Assembly: GCF_003114855.1 (NCBI RefSeq) | Contig: NZ_BFBB01000007.1 | Span: forward strand, 186,001 to 250,000 | Length of the DNA stretch: 64,000 nucleotides | Origin: Leptospira ryugenii | Lineage (GTDB): Bacteria > Spirochaetota > Leptospiria > Leptospirales > Leptospiraceae | Direction: 5' to 3' | Shown: positions 53,421 to 62,202 of the stretch, piece by piece | How positions within the stretch are numbered: position 1 is the stretch's first letter | Layout: every line of letters starts with the position of its first letter | Translations under genes and position numbers: made by a program | The notes under the pieces: generated by a model | What the model was told of the DNA's origin: nothing | The model's input: the letters and a program-made list of their open reading frames with translations, nothing else | Database searches by the model: none

Positions 53421-53832
53421 ATCCATAATCAGGAAGGGACCCGAACCAAACATAGTGGTATCCTGAGTAGACAGCCACAAGCATTCCAGAAAGGATCAAA
53501 AAGATCATTGTCTTTCGGAATCCTAAAAAATTTCCCATCTCCACAGTTACCTTCAGGACAAATTTTGTGAGTCGATCGATGATGCTGAAGAGAAATAAGA
53601 CGAGTAGTAGTACAACCAACATTCCTGCCGCGGTTACAAGTGTTTTGTGGTAATTGGAATGCATAGAAAGTATCTTTGCATTGATAAGGCTAATGATCAA
53701 ATCAACAGCCAAAATACAAATGATTCGAAAGTAAATGTTTAACAATCGGTGTAGCCAACTTGGTTTGGATGAACTCATGGGCTCAGAGTCAGATCTTTCT
53801 GTTTGGTTTGCAAGAAAAGAATGAAAAAACAT
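53380..53832 (-). CDS. Small membrane protein of unknown function
   Basis: A 150-aa protein with three clear hydrophobic helices at about residues 32-52, 62-86 and 104-128. No known family was recognised. The first ATG (53832) lies directly in the T-rich tail of the ahpF terminator hairpin, and it has no Shine-Dalgarno, so the true start may be Met19 (53778, MSSSKPSWLHRLL). It is the gene downstream of ahpF on the same strand but appears to be separated by the hairpin. The last 41 bp overlap the convergent TetR gene. Confidence 0.6.
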   Translation of the reverse strand: MFFHSFLANQTERSDSEPMSSSKPSWLHRLLNIYFRIICILAVDLIISLINAKILSMHSNYHKTLVTAAGMLVVLLLVLFLFSIIDRLTKFVLKVTVEMGNFLGFRKTMIFLILSGMLVAVYSGYHYVWFGSLPDYGFIYNQTAKSLPTF

Positions 53833-53834
53833 TT

Positions 53835-53872
53835 CGTTTCTTGGCGATCCATCAAAGGATAGCCAAGAAACG
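53835..53872. terminator. Terminator hairpin downstream of ahpF
   Basis: An 11-bp perfect stem: CGTTTCTTGGC at 53835-53845 and GCCAAGAAACG at 53862-53872, with a 16-nt loop. On the plus strand it is followed directly by six T. On the minus strand, where ahpF ends 8 bp upstream, it is followed by AAATGTTTTTTC. It can work in both directions, but only minus-strand ahpF is well placed to use it. Confidence 0.7.
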
Positions 53873-53880
53873 TTTTTTGA

Positions 53881-55425
53881 CTAAGCGGCATGGAGTAAGT
53901 GTTCGAAGGCGCTGATTGCGGCCTTTGCACCCTCACCCATAGCTATTACGATCTGTTTGTAAGGAGTCTGAGTGACATCTCCGCAAGCAAAGATCCCGTC
54001 CACAGAGGTACGGCATTTTTCATCTACGAGGATTTCACCAAATCGATTTGTTTGGACAAGATCCTTCACAAATCCACTATTGGGAACCAAACCGATCTGT
54101 ACAAAGACCGCATCAGTCTCTAAAGAGATTTGTCTTCCATCTTTCCTATCTTGGTAAATTAGACCTGTAACTTTATCTCCCGAAGAAAGTATTTCCTTTG
54201 TCTCAGCCGAAACTACACTACGTATATTTTTGGTTTGCTCCATCTTTTCTACGAGGACCTTGTCCGCTTTGAGTTGGTCACCAAACTCTATCAAGGTGAC
54301 AGATTTTACAATTCCACTCAAATCCAGTGCCGCTTCTACACCTGAATTGCCGCCTCCTACTACAACCACATCTTTGTTTTTGAAGAAAGGTCCATCACAA
54401 TGTGGACAATAGGCCACACCTTTGCCGATATTTTCTCTTTCGCCAGGAACATTCAACTCTCGCCACTTTGCACCCGTCGAGATGATAATTGTTTTTGTTG
54501 AAATGACTTCAGTTGTATTGAGGTGTATTTTTTTGATCACACCAGGCTCGATCATAGTGACTCTTACGTTCTCTCGCTTTGCAACTTGGTTTGACTCCAA
54601 TTGTTTAGCCAAGGTGCTGGAAAGCTCTTGCCCTGTTGTATACGGGACAGAGATGATATTTTCAATGCCTACCGTATCTTTCACCTGACCACCCATTCTT
54701 TCGGCTATGAGTAATACCTTCAGTCCTTTTCTTGCCGTATATACAGCAGAGGCAACGCCAGAAGGCCCTCCTCCAATGACTGTAACATCATATACTGTAC
54801 TGTCCTCTTTTGTTTCTTTTGGAGCTAAATTTAGTTTTACAGATTCCAATAGTTTATCAAAAATTTTAGCGGTATCGGCCTGCCCAGAAAGAAATCTTTC
54901 TCCGTTCAAATAGACCGTGGGAACTCCTTGGATCTTTTTTTCGTTCACTCTGTCCGGAAACAGTGCACCATCAATCATAACATTTTTAATCTTAGGATTT
55001 ACAAGGGAAAATGCATTTAAGGTTTGCACGACCTCTGGACAATTGTGACAATCCAAGGCCACATAGGTTTCAAATTGTAGATCATCTTGGATTTGTTGAA
55101 TCGCCTCAACCAGGGAGGCATCCAATCGCAAAGGAGAACCTCCAGCTTGAAGTATCGCCAATACTAAAGAAGAAAATTCATGTCCTCCTGGAATCCCATC
55201 AAAGGCTACCGCTGTTTTACCGTTGTAAACATCAAAGTAGACACCTGATTTCTCAACATTTGGTTGAGTTAAAGATAGCCGATCGGAGAGAGAAACTAAA
55301 TCGGTCAGAAATGAAACCAACTCTTCTCTCGATTCATGTTTCCCTGGATACAAACGAACCACGACATCACTTTTTAAATTTTTAAAGTACTCTTTTACTT
55401 GTTGCTTCAAATCTTCATCTAACAT
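53881..55425 (-). CDS. ahpF: Alkyl hydroperoxide reductase subunit F
   Basis: A 514-aa flavoprotein, near the usual length (521 aa in E. coli). The N-terminal tandem thioredoxin-like part carries CHNC in [11 protein letters not shown]. The C-terminal pyridine-nucleotide-disulfide reductase part has the FAD site [20 protein letters not shown], the redox-active CPHC in [11 protein letters not shown], the NAD site [19 protein letters not shown] and the late [14 protein letters not shown]. It passes electrons from NADH to AhpC. Directly downstream of ahpC, separated by a hairpin in a 48-bp gap. An AGGAG precedes the start. Confidence 0.95.
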   Translation of the reverse strand: MLDEDLKQQVKEYFKNLKSDVVVRLYPGKHESREELVSFLTDLVSLSDRLSLTQPNVEKSGVYFDVYNGKTAVAFDGIPGGHEFSSLVLAILQAGGSPLRLDASLVEAIQQIQDDLQFETYVALDCHNCPEVVQTLNAFSLVNPKIKNVMIDGALFPDRVNEKKIQGVPTVYLNGERFLSGQADTAKIFDKLLESVKLNLAPKETKEDSTVYDVTVIGGGPSGVASAVYTARKGLKVLLIAERMGGQVKDTVGIENIISVPYTTGQELSSTLAKQLESNQVAKRENVRVTMIEPGVIKKIHLNTTEVISTKTIIISTGAKWRELNVPGERENIGKGVAYCPHCDGPFFKNKDVVVVGGGNSGVEAALDLSGIVKSVTLIEFGDQLKADKVLVEKMEQTKNIRSVVSAETKEILSSGDKVTGLIYQDRKDGRQISLETDAVFVQIGLVPNSGFVKDLVQTNRFGEILVDEKCRTSVDGIFACGDVTQTPYKQIVIAMGEGAKAAISAFEHLLHAA

Positions 55426-55440
55426 AGCTTTTCTCCTAAT

Positions 55441-55463
55441 ATCCGGGTGGTTCGCACCCGGAT
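55441..55463 (-). other. Intercistronic hairpin between ahpC and ahpF
   Basis: A 9-bp perfect stem (ATCCGGGTG at 55441-55449, CACCCGGAT at 55455-55463) with a 5-nt loop. On the transcribed (minus) strand it has no T tract after it, so it is more likely an RNA-stability or attenuation element that keeps ahpC above ahpF. On the plus strand six T follow, where no gene would need it. Confidence 0.6.
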
Positions 55464-55473
55464 TTTTTCTGTT

Positions 55474-56037
55474 TTAGATTTTTCCTACTAAGTCAAGACC
55501 TGGTTTTAAGGTCTTCACACCTGGCTTCCATTTAGCAGGGCAAACTTCACCGTCGTTTTGGGCAACATACTGCGCAGCTTGTACCTTTCTTACTAACTCT
55601 TCAGCTGACCTTCCGATACCTAAGTCATGTATCTCTGCTGTTTTGATCAAACCTTCTGGATTCACCACGAAAGTTCCTCTAAGTGCCTGTCCCGCCTCTT
55701 CGATCATGACATCGAATCCTCGCGATAGTACACCAGCTGGGTCACCTAACATTGGAAAATTGATTTTTTTGATGGTGTCACTTGCCTCGTGCCAAGCTTT
55801 GTGAACAAAATGTGTGTCTGTTGATACAGAGTATACTTCGACACCCATTTTTTGAAGTTCATCGTAATGGTCAGCGACATCGCCAAGTTCTGTTGGGCAT
55901 ACAAAGGTAAAGTCTGCTGGGTAAAAAACAAAGACAGACCATTTGCCAAGTACGTCTTTTTTACTTACTTTTTTGAAAGCTCCCTGATGGAAGGCCTCCA
56001 CTGTAAATTCTGGGATTTGTTGGTTGATTTTGGACAT
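55474..56037 (-). CDS. ahpC: Alkyl hydroperoxide reductase subunit C (2-Cys peroxiredoxin)
   Basis: A 187-aa peroxiredoxin. The peroxidatic Cys47 is in DFTFVCPTELG, and the resolving Cys is in GEVCPAKWKPG near the C-terminus (about residue 166). It reduces peroxides to water or alcohols and is itself reduced by AhpF. AAAGGAGA precedes the start. It is transcribed downstream of oxyR on the same strand with a 93-bp gap that holds a dyad (56101-56120), and so is likely an OxyR target. Length and motifs are canonical. Confidence 0.97.
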   Translation of the reverse strand: MSKINQQIPEFTVEAFHQGAFKKVSKKDVLGKWSVFVFYPADFTFVCPTELGDVADHYDELQKMGVEVYSVSTDTHFVHKAWHEASDTIKKINFPMLGDPAGVLSRGFDVMIEEAGQALRGTFVVNPEGLIKTAEIHDLGIGRSAEELVRKVQAAQYVAQNDGEVCPAKWKPGVKTLKPGLDLVGKI

Positions 56038-56100
56038 TCTAGATCTCCTTTCCTGTTGATTAGAATATAGCCCAGCTCACCTCATTTGTAAAATAAATAG

Positions 56101-56120
56101 TATAAATGACATGATTTATA
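56101..56120. promoter_or_regulatory. Putative OxyR-type dyad upstream of ahpC
   Basis: TATAAAT (56101-56107) and ATTTATA (56114-56120) form a perfect 7-bp inverted repeat with a 6-bp spacer, 64 bp before the ahpC start and 10 bp after the oxyR stop. LysR-type regulators bind such A/T-rich dyads (T-N11-A core) upstream of target promoters. The match is structural; the E. coli ATAG-N7-CTAT consensus itself is not present. Confidence 0.45.
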
Positions 56121-56130
56121 TTTTAAATGA

Positions 56131-57045
56131 TCAACTTTCCAAAGAGATCCCAACCACCCGGAACTTATCTTTCTTTTGTAAATCCTTCGGGATTTCCTTA
56201 CGAATGATTTCAGTGATTTTTTTCAAAATTTTGGATTTAAAAAATCCTGTTTTGTAAACAAAACTTACCTCCCGAGCAGGCTCCGGGCTTTCGAAGGGTA
56301 CAATACGTTCAGAATGTTCGGAAATGGATAACTTAGGTAAAAGTGTGACACCTATGCCCATATCCACCATTCGTTTGAGCGTTTCCACACTTCCACTTTC
56401 AATCTTTGCAATGGCATTATGATTGCAAATTTTAAGAGATTGGTGACGGAAACAATGTTCTTCACCTAACACAAGTAATGGGTATTTCTCTATGTTTTTC
56501 ATTGTCACAGTTTTACTTTTGTCCCGAGCACCTTCGGGATAATAAGCTAAAAATGGCTCATAATAAATAGGAATCTCCACTAAATTGGAAATCTTTAAAG
56601 GTGTAGCTAAGATGCCCAAATCCAATTGATCGGATTCTAGTTTTTCTATGATAGACGAGGTGGGAAGTTCAGAAATTTGGATTCTGACCTTTCCCAATTC
56701 TGTTTGGAGTTTTTGGTATACAAGTGGAATGAGATAATTCCCAACCGTTGGTATGATGCCAATGCTGATACTACCAGTGGGCTCGTCTTTAAATTGGCCT
56801 GCTATCTCGTACAGTTTGTCCGTTTCAGTTAACGTTAGTTTGGCTTGTTTGATTATCTCTGCCCCGATCTTTGTCGTAACCACTGGATTCTTTTTACGAT
56901 CAAACAATTCAAAGCCCAGCTCTTGCTCCAACTTTTGGATTTGCAAACTCAGAGTAGGCTGAGCTACCAAACACTGTTCAGCTGCACGCGCAAAGCTCTT
57001 GTGCTGTTCGACAGCTACGATGTATTTCAATTGCGTGAGGGTCAT
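56131..57045 (-). CDS. oxyR: OxyR, hydrogen-peroxide-responsive LysR regulator
   Basis: A 304-aa LysR-type regulator. The N-terminal HTH (residues 1-60) contains HKSFARAAEQCLVAQPTLSL. Two cysteines at positions 198 and 207 in EEHCFRHQSLKICNHN have the same 9-residue spacing as Cys199 and Cys208 of E. coli OxyR (G-H-C-L-R-D-Q-A-M-G-F-C), so the disulfide switch should be present. It lies directly upstream of ahpC/ahpF on the same strand and probably activates them when oxidised. Leptospires more often use PerR, so an OxyR here is of note. Confidence 0.92.
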   Translation of the reverse strand: MTLTQLKYIVAVEQHKSFARAAEQCLVAQPTLSLQIQKLEQELGFELFDRKKNPVVTTKIGAEIIKQAKLTLTETDKLYEIAGQFKDEPTGSISIGIIPTVGNYLIPLVYQKLQTELGKVRIQISELPTSSIIEKLESDQLDLGILATPLKISNLVEIPIYYEPFLAYYPEGARDKSKTVTMKNIEKYPLLVLGEEHCFRHQSLKICNHNAIAKIESGSVETLKRMVDMGIGVTLLPKLSISEHSERIVPFESPEPAREVSFVYKTGFFKSKILKKITEIIRKEIPKDLQKKDKFRVVGISLES

Positions 57046-57140
57046 ACTCTTTAGATAGAGTCAGGGATGCGGAGCGGAAATCCATTACTTCTTTCCCATT
57101 TTGTTGGATTCCCTGAGTATCTGTGAAAATTTAGGTCAAA

Positions 57141-59105
57141 ATGAAGGCAATTCGGATCAAAATCACTACAACATTGCCTCTGGTTCTTTGGCTTCTCAGC
57201 CTTATACCCATGGATCGGCTCACCGCTGAAACCGTTGTCGTCAATCCCTTCGATAAAATGCCTTTGTCAGAAGATTGGACCTTCTCCTTAGAAGGAAGCC
57301 ACCACACAAAACCTGTGCAGATCGCCAAAGGTTTGGTGGAACAAGGCTATCCTCCACCAACAAATGGGCGCTACCGGATTCATTTTTTCTATCCAGAAGG
57401 AACTGTGTTTCCTGCCCAAGGCATTTATCTCAATCGCATACAAGAAGCAGACAAAATTTATTTGAATGGTGTACAAATTGGTGGGACTGGAAATTTTCCG
57501 CCCTACGGAGAATATTCACCTAATTGGTATTATAAGAGATTATATTATCTACCAGATGGATTGATCAAACGAGGTGCACAAAATACAATAGAGATCCATG
57601 TATTCTACCAAAATAAAACATTGCCAGGCGGTATCTTTCGCTCCGTCCCTGAAATCGGAAACCTAGAATTACTCAGGGGGAACATCCTCGTTGAAGATTT
57701 GAGAGACCTTTGTATTCTAATGTTATTCTTTGGTATTGGAGCATACCAAATCTTTGCAATCATACTTCGCAAGAAAGCATTTGCTCAAACCTATCTACTA
57801 CTTTCCAGTATCTGCTTTGTTTTTTGGAGACTTCCACTTTTAAATATCACACACACATATAGTGGTCTGAGTTTTTTTACTCTTCTAAAAATCTTTTTTG
57901 TATCTCAAACTTTATTTCCAGCGGCACTACTTTTATTCAGCTACTCAATTTTCCGAGATCCCATCCGATTGAAGGAGTTTTTATTGTTAGCTTTGGTGTT
58001 TTGCATTGCAGCTATCAATCTTCTCCCCATCGGAATTGCTGACCGGATCATACTCTTACGGATCTGGGAAGTACTCTTACTTCCCTTGGTCTTTTTTGTC
58101 ATCAGAGGAGTTTACCGTGCCTCAAGGATCTTCAAACGAGAGGCTCTGCTCTTAGGCCTGGGATTTCTCATTGTTTGTATTGCTGGGCTTATTGATATCC
58201 TCATTGATGTGACCAGCGGAAAAAACATATATCTCACCCAATACGGATTTCTTTTCCTTATGCTATTGTCTGCTGTTACTGTCAGTGCTAGGAATGCGAT
58301 TAATGAACAAGAACTCTCAGAACTGACGAGAGATTTAGAAAAGCGCGTACAAATTCGTACGGAAGAAATTAACCAAAAGAATTATAAATTGCAAGAAGAC
58401 TTGTTTTTTGCATCACAACTCCAAGGTCATCTATTGCCTAAGGATCCGCCCGACTTACATGGATTAAGACTTCACCCTACCTATTTGCCAATGGAACAAG
58501 TAGGCGGAGACTTTTATGATTGGGTTGTCATTGACCAAGATAGATTGCTTTTGTTTGTTGCTGACGTTGCTGGCCATGGTGTTCCTGCCGCACTTGTCTC
58601 TTCCATGGTCAAAGTTCAATTTCGGGAAATTGCAAAAGATACATTTCGCCCAGGTGCAGTGCTGTCTCGAATGAATGACTCTTTGATACACCTAGTGAGC
58701 AAATACTACATTACTGCATCCTGTGCGCTCATAGATTTGAAAACCCAGACAATCACTCTGAGCAGTGCAGGCCATCCAAATCCTTTTGTTTATAACGTAA
58801 ATGTGCCGCAGTTTCAATTTTTTAAAGTAAGAGGTTCGATCCTTGGTTGGAGAGAGTCTTTCGTCTATCCAGAAGTCGAGGAATCACTGCATCCAGGCGA
58901 TCGTATCATCTTTTATACCGATGGTGTCACGGAAGCAAGAACAGATGGTAAAATGTTTGGTGAATCTAGCTTGATTCGGATCGTACAATCAAGTCGCAAT
59001 AAATCCATCCAAGAGTTGGCAGAAGCCATCCAAATTGAAATTTTGGACTTTTCCGATAGTGAACTGAAGGATGATATAACCTACGTTATACTAGAGATTG
59101 TTTAA
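57141..59105 (+). CDS. 7TM sensor SpoIIE-type PP2C phosphatase
   Basis: A 654-aa membrane signalling protein. A signal or first helix (about 5-29) is followed by a periplasmic sensor of about 30-185 (beta-rich, 7TMR-DISM extracellular-like: LYYLPDGLIKRGAQNTIEIH), then seven membrane helices (about 190-395), a coiled coil (about 400-435) and the PP2C domain (about 440-654). Phosphatase motifs VGGDFYDWV, VADVAGHGVPAALV, YTDGVTEAR and DDITYVIL are all present. It should dephosphorylate a STAS-type antagonist. Divergent from oxyR. Its 3' end overlaps convergent eutC by 15 bp. Confidence 0.9.
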   Translation: MKAIRIKITTTLPLVLWLLSLIPMDRLTAETVVVNPFDKMPLSEDWTFSLEGSHHTKPVQIAKGLVEQGYPPPTNGRYRIHFFYPEGTVFPAQGIYLNRIQEADKIYLNGVQIGGTGNFPPYGEYSPNWYYKRLYYLPDGLIKRGAQNTIEIHVFYQNKTLPGGIFRSVPEIGNLELLRGNILVEDLRDLCILMLFFGIGAYQIFAIILRKKAFAQTYLLLSSICFVFWRLPLLNITHTYSGLSFFTLLKIFFVSQTLFPAALLLFSYSIFRDPIRLKEFLLLALVFCIAAINLLPIGIADRIILLRIWEVLLLPLVFFVIRGVYRASRIFKREALLLGLGFLIVCIAGLIDILIDVTSGKNIYLTQYGFLFLMLLSAVTVSARNAINEQELSELTRDLEKRVQIRTEEINQKNYKLQEDLFFASQLQGHLLPKDPPDLHGLRLHPTYLPMEQVGGDFYDWVVIDQDRLLLFVADVAGHGVPAALVSSMVKVQFREIAKDTFRPGAVLSRMNDSLIHLVSKYYITASCALIDLKTQTITLSSAGHPNPFVYNVNVPQFQFFKVRGSILGWRESFVYPEVEESLHPGDRIIFYTDGVTEARTDGKMFGESSLIRIVQSSRNKSIQELAEAIQIEILDFSDSELKDDITYVILEIV

Positions 59106-59876
59106 TTTTTTAATTTCTTTTTCTTCTAAGGATGCTTCCATTCTATCTTTAAGTTGAACACCTGAAATCTTTTTCAAAAGCATCTCTTCCACAAGATACG
59201 CGATCTTTTTTACAGCCATCGGCAATGCCATTCCCTCTGGTCTTATGTTTGAGATACAATTTCGGCTTTCGTCCGTATAACCAGGTTTTGGCTGAAAAGT
59301 GAGGTAAGCACCAAGACTATCGACTGAACTCAAACCCGGTCGTTCCCCAATGAGCATAATGAGAACAGATTTTTGCAATCTGGATGCAACCTCATCTCCT
59401 ATGGCAACCCTTCCTCTTTCCACAAGCACTACAGGAGGAAGGAATTGGAAACGAGACTTCAGCTCTTGGCAAAGGAGCAACAGTAGAGGGATTAAATTTT
59501 GGTTGAGAGCAGTTGCAGAAAGTCCGTCTGATGCACAGATCAGAATCTTTGAAGGGTCCTCTATCAATGGACTCTGTTCTAAAAATCGTTCAGAGTCTTG
59601 GTCCAATTTTCTACCAAGATCTGGTCTGAGTAAATATTCCTGCTTAGTCTGGACTCGGCTCTTTACTTGAACAAGTTTGGTTATGTTTTTAATTTCTTCT
59701 AAGAGGAATGGCCAATCGCATTCCCCCCAAACTGCATCTCTTGCCTTTGCATGGTCTAAACGAAATCGCAACAAATCCTTTGTTCCTATGGAGCCACCTG
59801 ATCTCCGTAGGCCAACTCTTGCGGCTGTAAACTGCCTCCAGGGTTCCCATGAAGATTCAAATTCTGATTCAGTCAT
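59091..59876 (-). CDS. eutC: Ethanolamine ammonia-lyase small subunit
   Basis: A 261-aa subunit of the adenosylcobalamin-dependent lyase that converts ethanolamine to acetaldehyde and ammonia. Recognisable segments are WEPWRQFTAARVGLRRSG, the SIGTKDLLRFRLDHAKARDAV stretch (shown in part), the cobalamin-binding KILICASDGLSATALNQN, and LLIGERPGLSSVDSLGAYLTFQ then NCISNIRPEGM. It is shorter than enteric EutC (about 295 aa), mainly at the N-terminus. Overlaps eutB by 8 bp. No eutA reactivase or microcompartment gene is nearby. Confidence 0.93.
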   Translation of the reverse strand: MTESEFESSWEPWRQFTAARVGLRRSGGSIGTKDLLRFRLDHAKARDAVWGECDWPFLLEEIKNITKLVQVKSRVQTKQEYLLRPDLGRKLDQDSERFLEQSPLIEDPSKILICASDGLSATALNQNLIPLLLLLCQELKSRFQFLPPVVLVERGRVAIGDEVASRLQKSVLIMLIGERPGLSSVDSLGAYLTFQPKPGYTDESRNCISNIRPEGMALPMAVKKIAYLVEEMLLKKISGVQLKDRMEASLEEKEIKKLNNL

Positions 59877-61254
59877 AAAAAGCCTCAGAAAAACCAGCTA
59901 ACAATTGTTTTTGTGAATTTGATACTGGTAAAAGATTTTCATTTATGATACCCCGAGATTCTAACCAATGTTCAAATTCTGGAGAAGGCCTTAGTCCTAG
60001 TGATTGACGTAGATAGAGAGTGTCATGGAATGAAGTGCTTTGGTAGGATAACATAACATCGTCTGAGCCAGGTATTCCCATGATGAAGTTAACTCCCGCA
60101 ACAGCAAGTAAAGTCATCAACATATCCATGTCATCAGAGTCTGCATCAGCATGATTCGTATAACAGATATCTACACCCATAGGTAAGCCCATCAATTTAC
60201 CACAGAAATGGTCTTCCAAACCTGCACGGATGATTTGTTTTCCATTGAATAGATATTCTGGACCAATGAATCCCACAACTGTATTGACTAACAATGGTGA
60301 GAATTCTCTAGCCACTGCATAGGCTCTTACTTCCATTGTCTGTTGGTCAATGCCATGGTGAGCATTTGCAGAGAGAGCACTTCCTTGTCCCGTTTCAAAG
60401 TACATAACATTTGGTTTAACCGTAAAACGTTTTAGCGATAAAGCTTGTTCGTAGGCTTCTTTTAAGATACCCAAATTAAATCCAAAACTTTCGTTTAGCT
60501 TTTGGCTTCCACCTATCGATTGAAATACGAGATCCACCGGTGCACCTGAGTTCATGAGCTCAATGGAATTTGTCACGTGGCATAGAACGCATGTCTGTGT
60601 AGGGATTTCATATTTTCTACGAATCGAATCGGTAAAATCGAGCAATTGCCTAGTGATCGCCAAACTGTCAGTCGCTGGATTGATACCGATTACCGCATCT
60701 CCAGATCCCAAAAGCAATCCATCCAAAATGCTAGCCGCGATTCCCTTTAGATCGTCTGTAGGATGGTTTGGTTGTAAACGGACAGATAAACGGCCCTTTT
60801 CACCAATGGTATTTCGAAAACCTGTCACCACTCTGCACTTTTGGGCACCTAAGATGAGATCTTGGATAGACATGAGTTTGGATACTGCGGCAACCATCTC
60901 GGGACGAAGCGCAAAACGGACTCGCTGCAAAGTTTCTGGGTCTGTTTTTTCTGACAAAATCCACTCTCGGAAGCCTCCCACCGTTAAATGGCTGATTTCA
61001 GAGAAGGCATTCGCATCAAATTGTTTTGCGATCAATCGTGATACTTCATCCACTTCAGATGGAATCAATTCCTCTTGTAAAAAATGGGAAAGGGGAAGGT
61101 CGGCCAAACAATATTGGGCAGCCACTCTCTCTTCCATAGTTTCCGCTGCCAATCCAGCCAAAACATCTCCCGAACGAAGAGGGCTTGCCTTGGCCAGGAG
61201 AGATTTCAAAGATTCAAAATGGTACGTTCGATTCCCGATAGACCAACGATGCAT
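59869..61254 (-). CDS. eutB: Ethanolamine ammonia-lyase large subunit
   Basis: A 461-aa catalytic subunit, the usual length (453 aa in enterics). Typical stretches: GDVLAGLAAETMEERVAAQY, ILDGLLLGSGDAVIGINPAT, FETGQGSALSANAHHGIDQQ, the PLLVNTVVGFIGPEYLFNG, and MGVDICYTNHADADSDDMDM. It forms a TIM barrel binding B12 with EutC and the substrate ethanolamine. Phosphatidylethanolamine turnover is a likely source of the substrate. The leading 86-bp gap, divergent from the LytTR regulator, contains no recognised B12 riboswitch. Confidence 0.95.
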   Translation of the reverse strand: MHRWSIGNRTYHFESLKSLLAKASPLRSGDVLAGLAAETMEERVAAQYCLADLPLSHFLQEELIPSEVDEVSRLIAKQFDANAFSEISHLTVGGFREWILSEKTDPETLQRVRFALRPEMVAAVSKLMSIQDLILGAQKCRVVTGFRNTIGEKGRLSVRLQPNHPTDDLKGIAASILDGLLLGSGDAVIGINPATDSLAITRQLLDFTDSIRRKYEIPTQTCVLCHVTNSIELMNSGAPVDLVFQSIGGSQKLNESFGFNLGILKEAYEQALSLKRFTVKPNVMYFETGQGSALSANAHHGIDQQTMEVRAYAVAREFSPLLVNTVVGFIGPEYLFNGKQIIRAGLEDHFCGKLMGLPMGVDICYTNHADADSDDMDMLMTLLAVAGVNFIMGIPGSDDVMLSYQSTSFHDTLYLRQSLGLRPSPEFEHWLESRGIINENLLPVSNSQKQLLAGFSEAFYD

Positions 61255-61340
61255 AGACAGTGTATGACTGATTTTTCAAAAAGAACAATAAAAAATTATG
61301 GTTTGATTGACTGGCTCAGTAGAAAGAATTCCTAAGTAGC

Positions 61341-62081
61341 ATGCCAGAAGAAAGACAAATCCAAACTTTGGTTGTGGAGGATGAATACCCAGCACGGATG
61401 CTGATGATCGATTATATCCTAAACTGTCCCGAACTCAAACTGGCCGGGATCGCAGAAGATGGGAACAAGGCCATTGATCTTTTAAAAGAGAAACAGTTTG
61501 ATTTGGTTTTTATTGACATCAATTTACCTGCCATAACTGGCATAGACATCATCAAACTGGCAAAGCAAGATGGAACTTCTTTTATCTTCACAACCGCCTA
61601 TAGTGAATACGCAGTTGAAGCCTTCAATCTAGAAGCCGTGGATTACCTTTTGAAACCCTTTTCCTTTGATCGGTTTAGAAAGTCGGTAGAAAAGTTCCTG
61701 AAAATGATCAAAGAGAAAGGAAACGCCAGTCCAGAAAATCCACAAAGTGGTCGCCTGCACATCCAAAGCGAATCCGCTACACATATCCTCAATTTGTCCG
61801 AAATTCACTATGTATCTTCTCATAACAAAAGTTCCGTGATTCACACCGAAAACAAAGATTATGAAACACCCAAATTACTAAAGGAAATCGAAGAAAAACT
61901 TCCAAGTGAAACCTTTGTTCGAATTCACAAAGGTTATTTAGTCAACAAACTATTCATAGCTAACCTTCGTTATGATAAGGGCGGAGCCTATCTTCTACAG
62001 CTAAAAAACCTAGATGAAACTGTACTCCCAGTTGGAAGATCCTATGCCTTAGCCTTGAAAGAAATGTTAGGTTTGCGTTAA
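61341..62081 (+). CDS. LytTR-family response regulator
   Basis: A 246-aa two-domain regulator. The receiver domain (about 7-125) has Glu13/Asp14, the phosphorylation site Asp59 in LVFIDINLPAITG, Thr in IFTTAYSEYAVEAF and Lys in VDYLLKPF. The C-terminal LytTR DNA-binding domain (about 140-246) shows ILNLSEIHYVSSHNKSSVIH, then PSETFVRIHKGYLVN and the late LPVGRSYALALKE. Its histidine kinase is not adjacent. Divergent from eutB, and the inverted repeat at 62115 follows it. It probably regulates nearby or distant promoters with tandem direct repeats. Confidence 0.92.
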   Translation: MPEERQIQTLVVEDEYPARMLMIDYILNCPELKLAGIAEDGNKAIDLLKEKQFDLVFIDINLPAITGIDIIKLAKQDGTSFIFTTAYSEYAVEAFNLEAVDYLLKPFSFDRFRKSVEKFLKMIKEKGNASPENPQSGRLHIQSESATHILNLSEIHYVSSHNKSSVIHTENKDYETPKLLKEIEEKLPSETFVRIHKGYLVNKLFIANLRYDKGGAYLLQLKNLDETVLPVGRSYALALKEMLGLR

Positions 62082-62114
62082 ATTTTAAATAAACTCCTAA
62101 ATACGTAGCGTTGA

Positions 62115-62147
62115 CTCCCAATTCCGTAGAATGACCTAAGTTGGGAG
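62115..62147 (+). terminator. Weak hairpin after the LytTR gene
   Basis: CTCCCAA (62115-62121) and TTGGGAG (62141-62147) form a 7-bp stem with a 19-nt loop, 33 bp after the LytTR stop and 55 bp before the next gene. It is followed by ATGGATTTCTTG with no strong T run, so terminator function is uncertain. Confidence 0.35.
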
Positions 62148-62202
62148 ATGGATTTCTTGACTAATTCTAGAATGGTTTACATTCGAGTTGTCGGAGAAAT
62201 CT

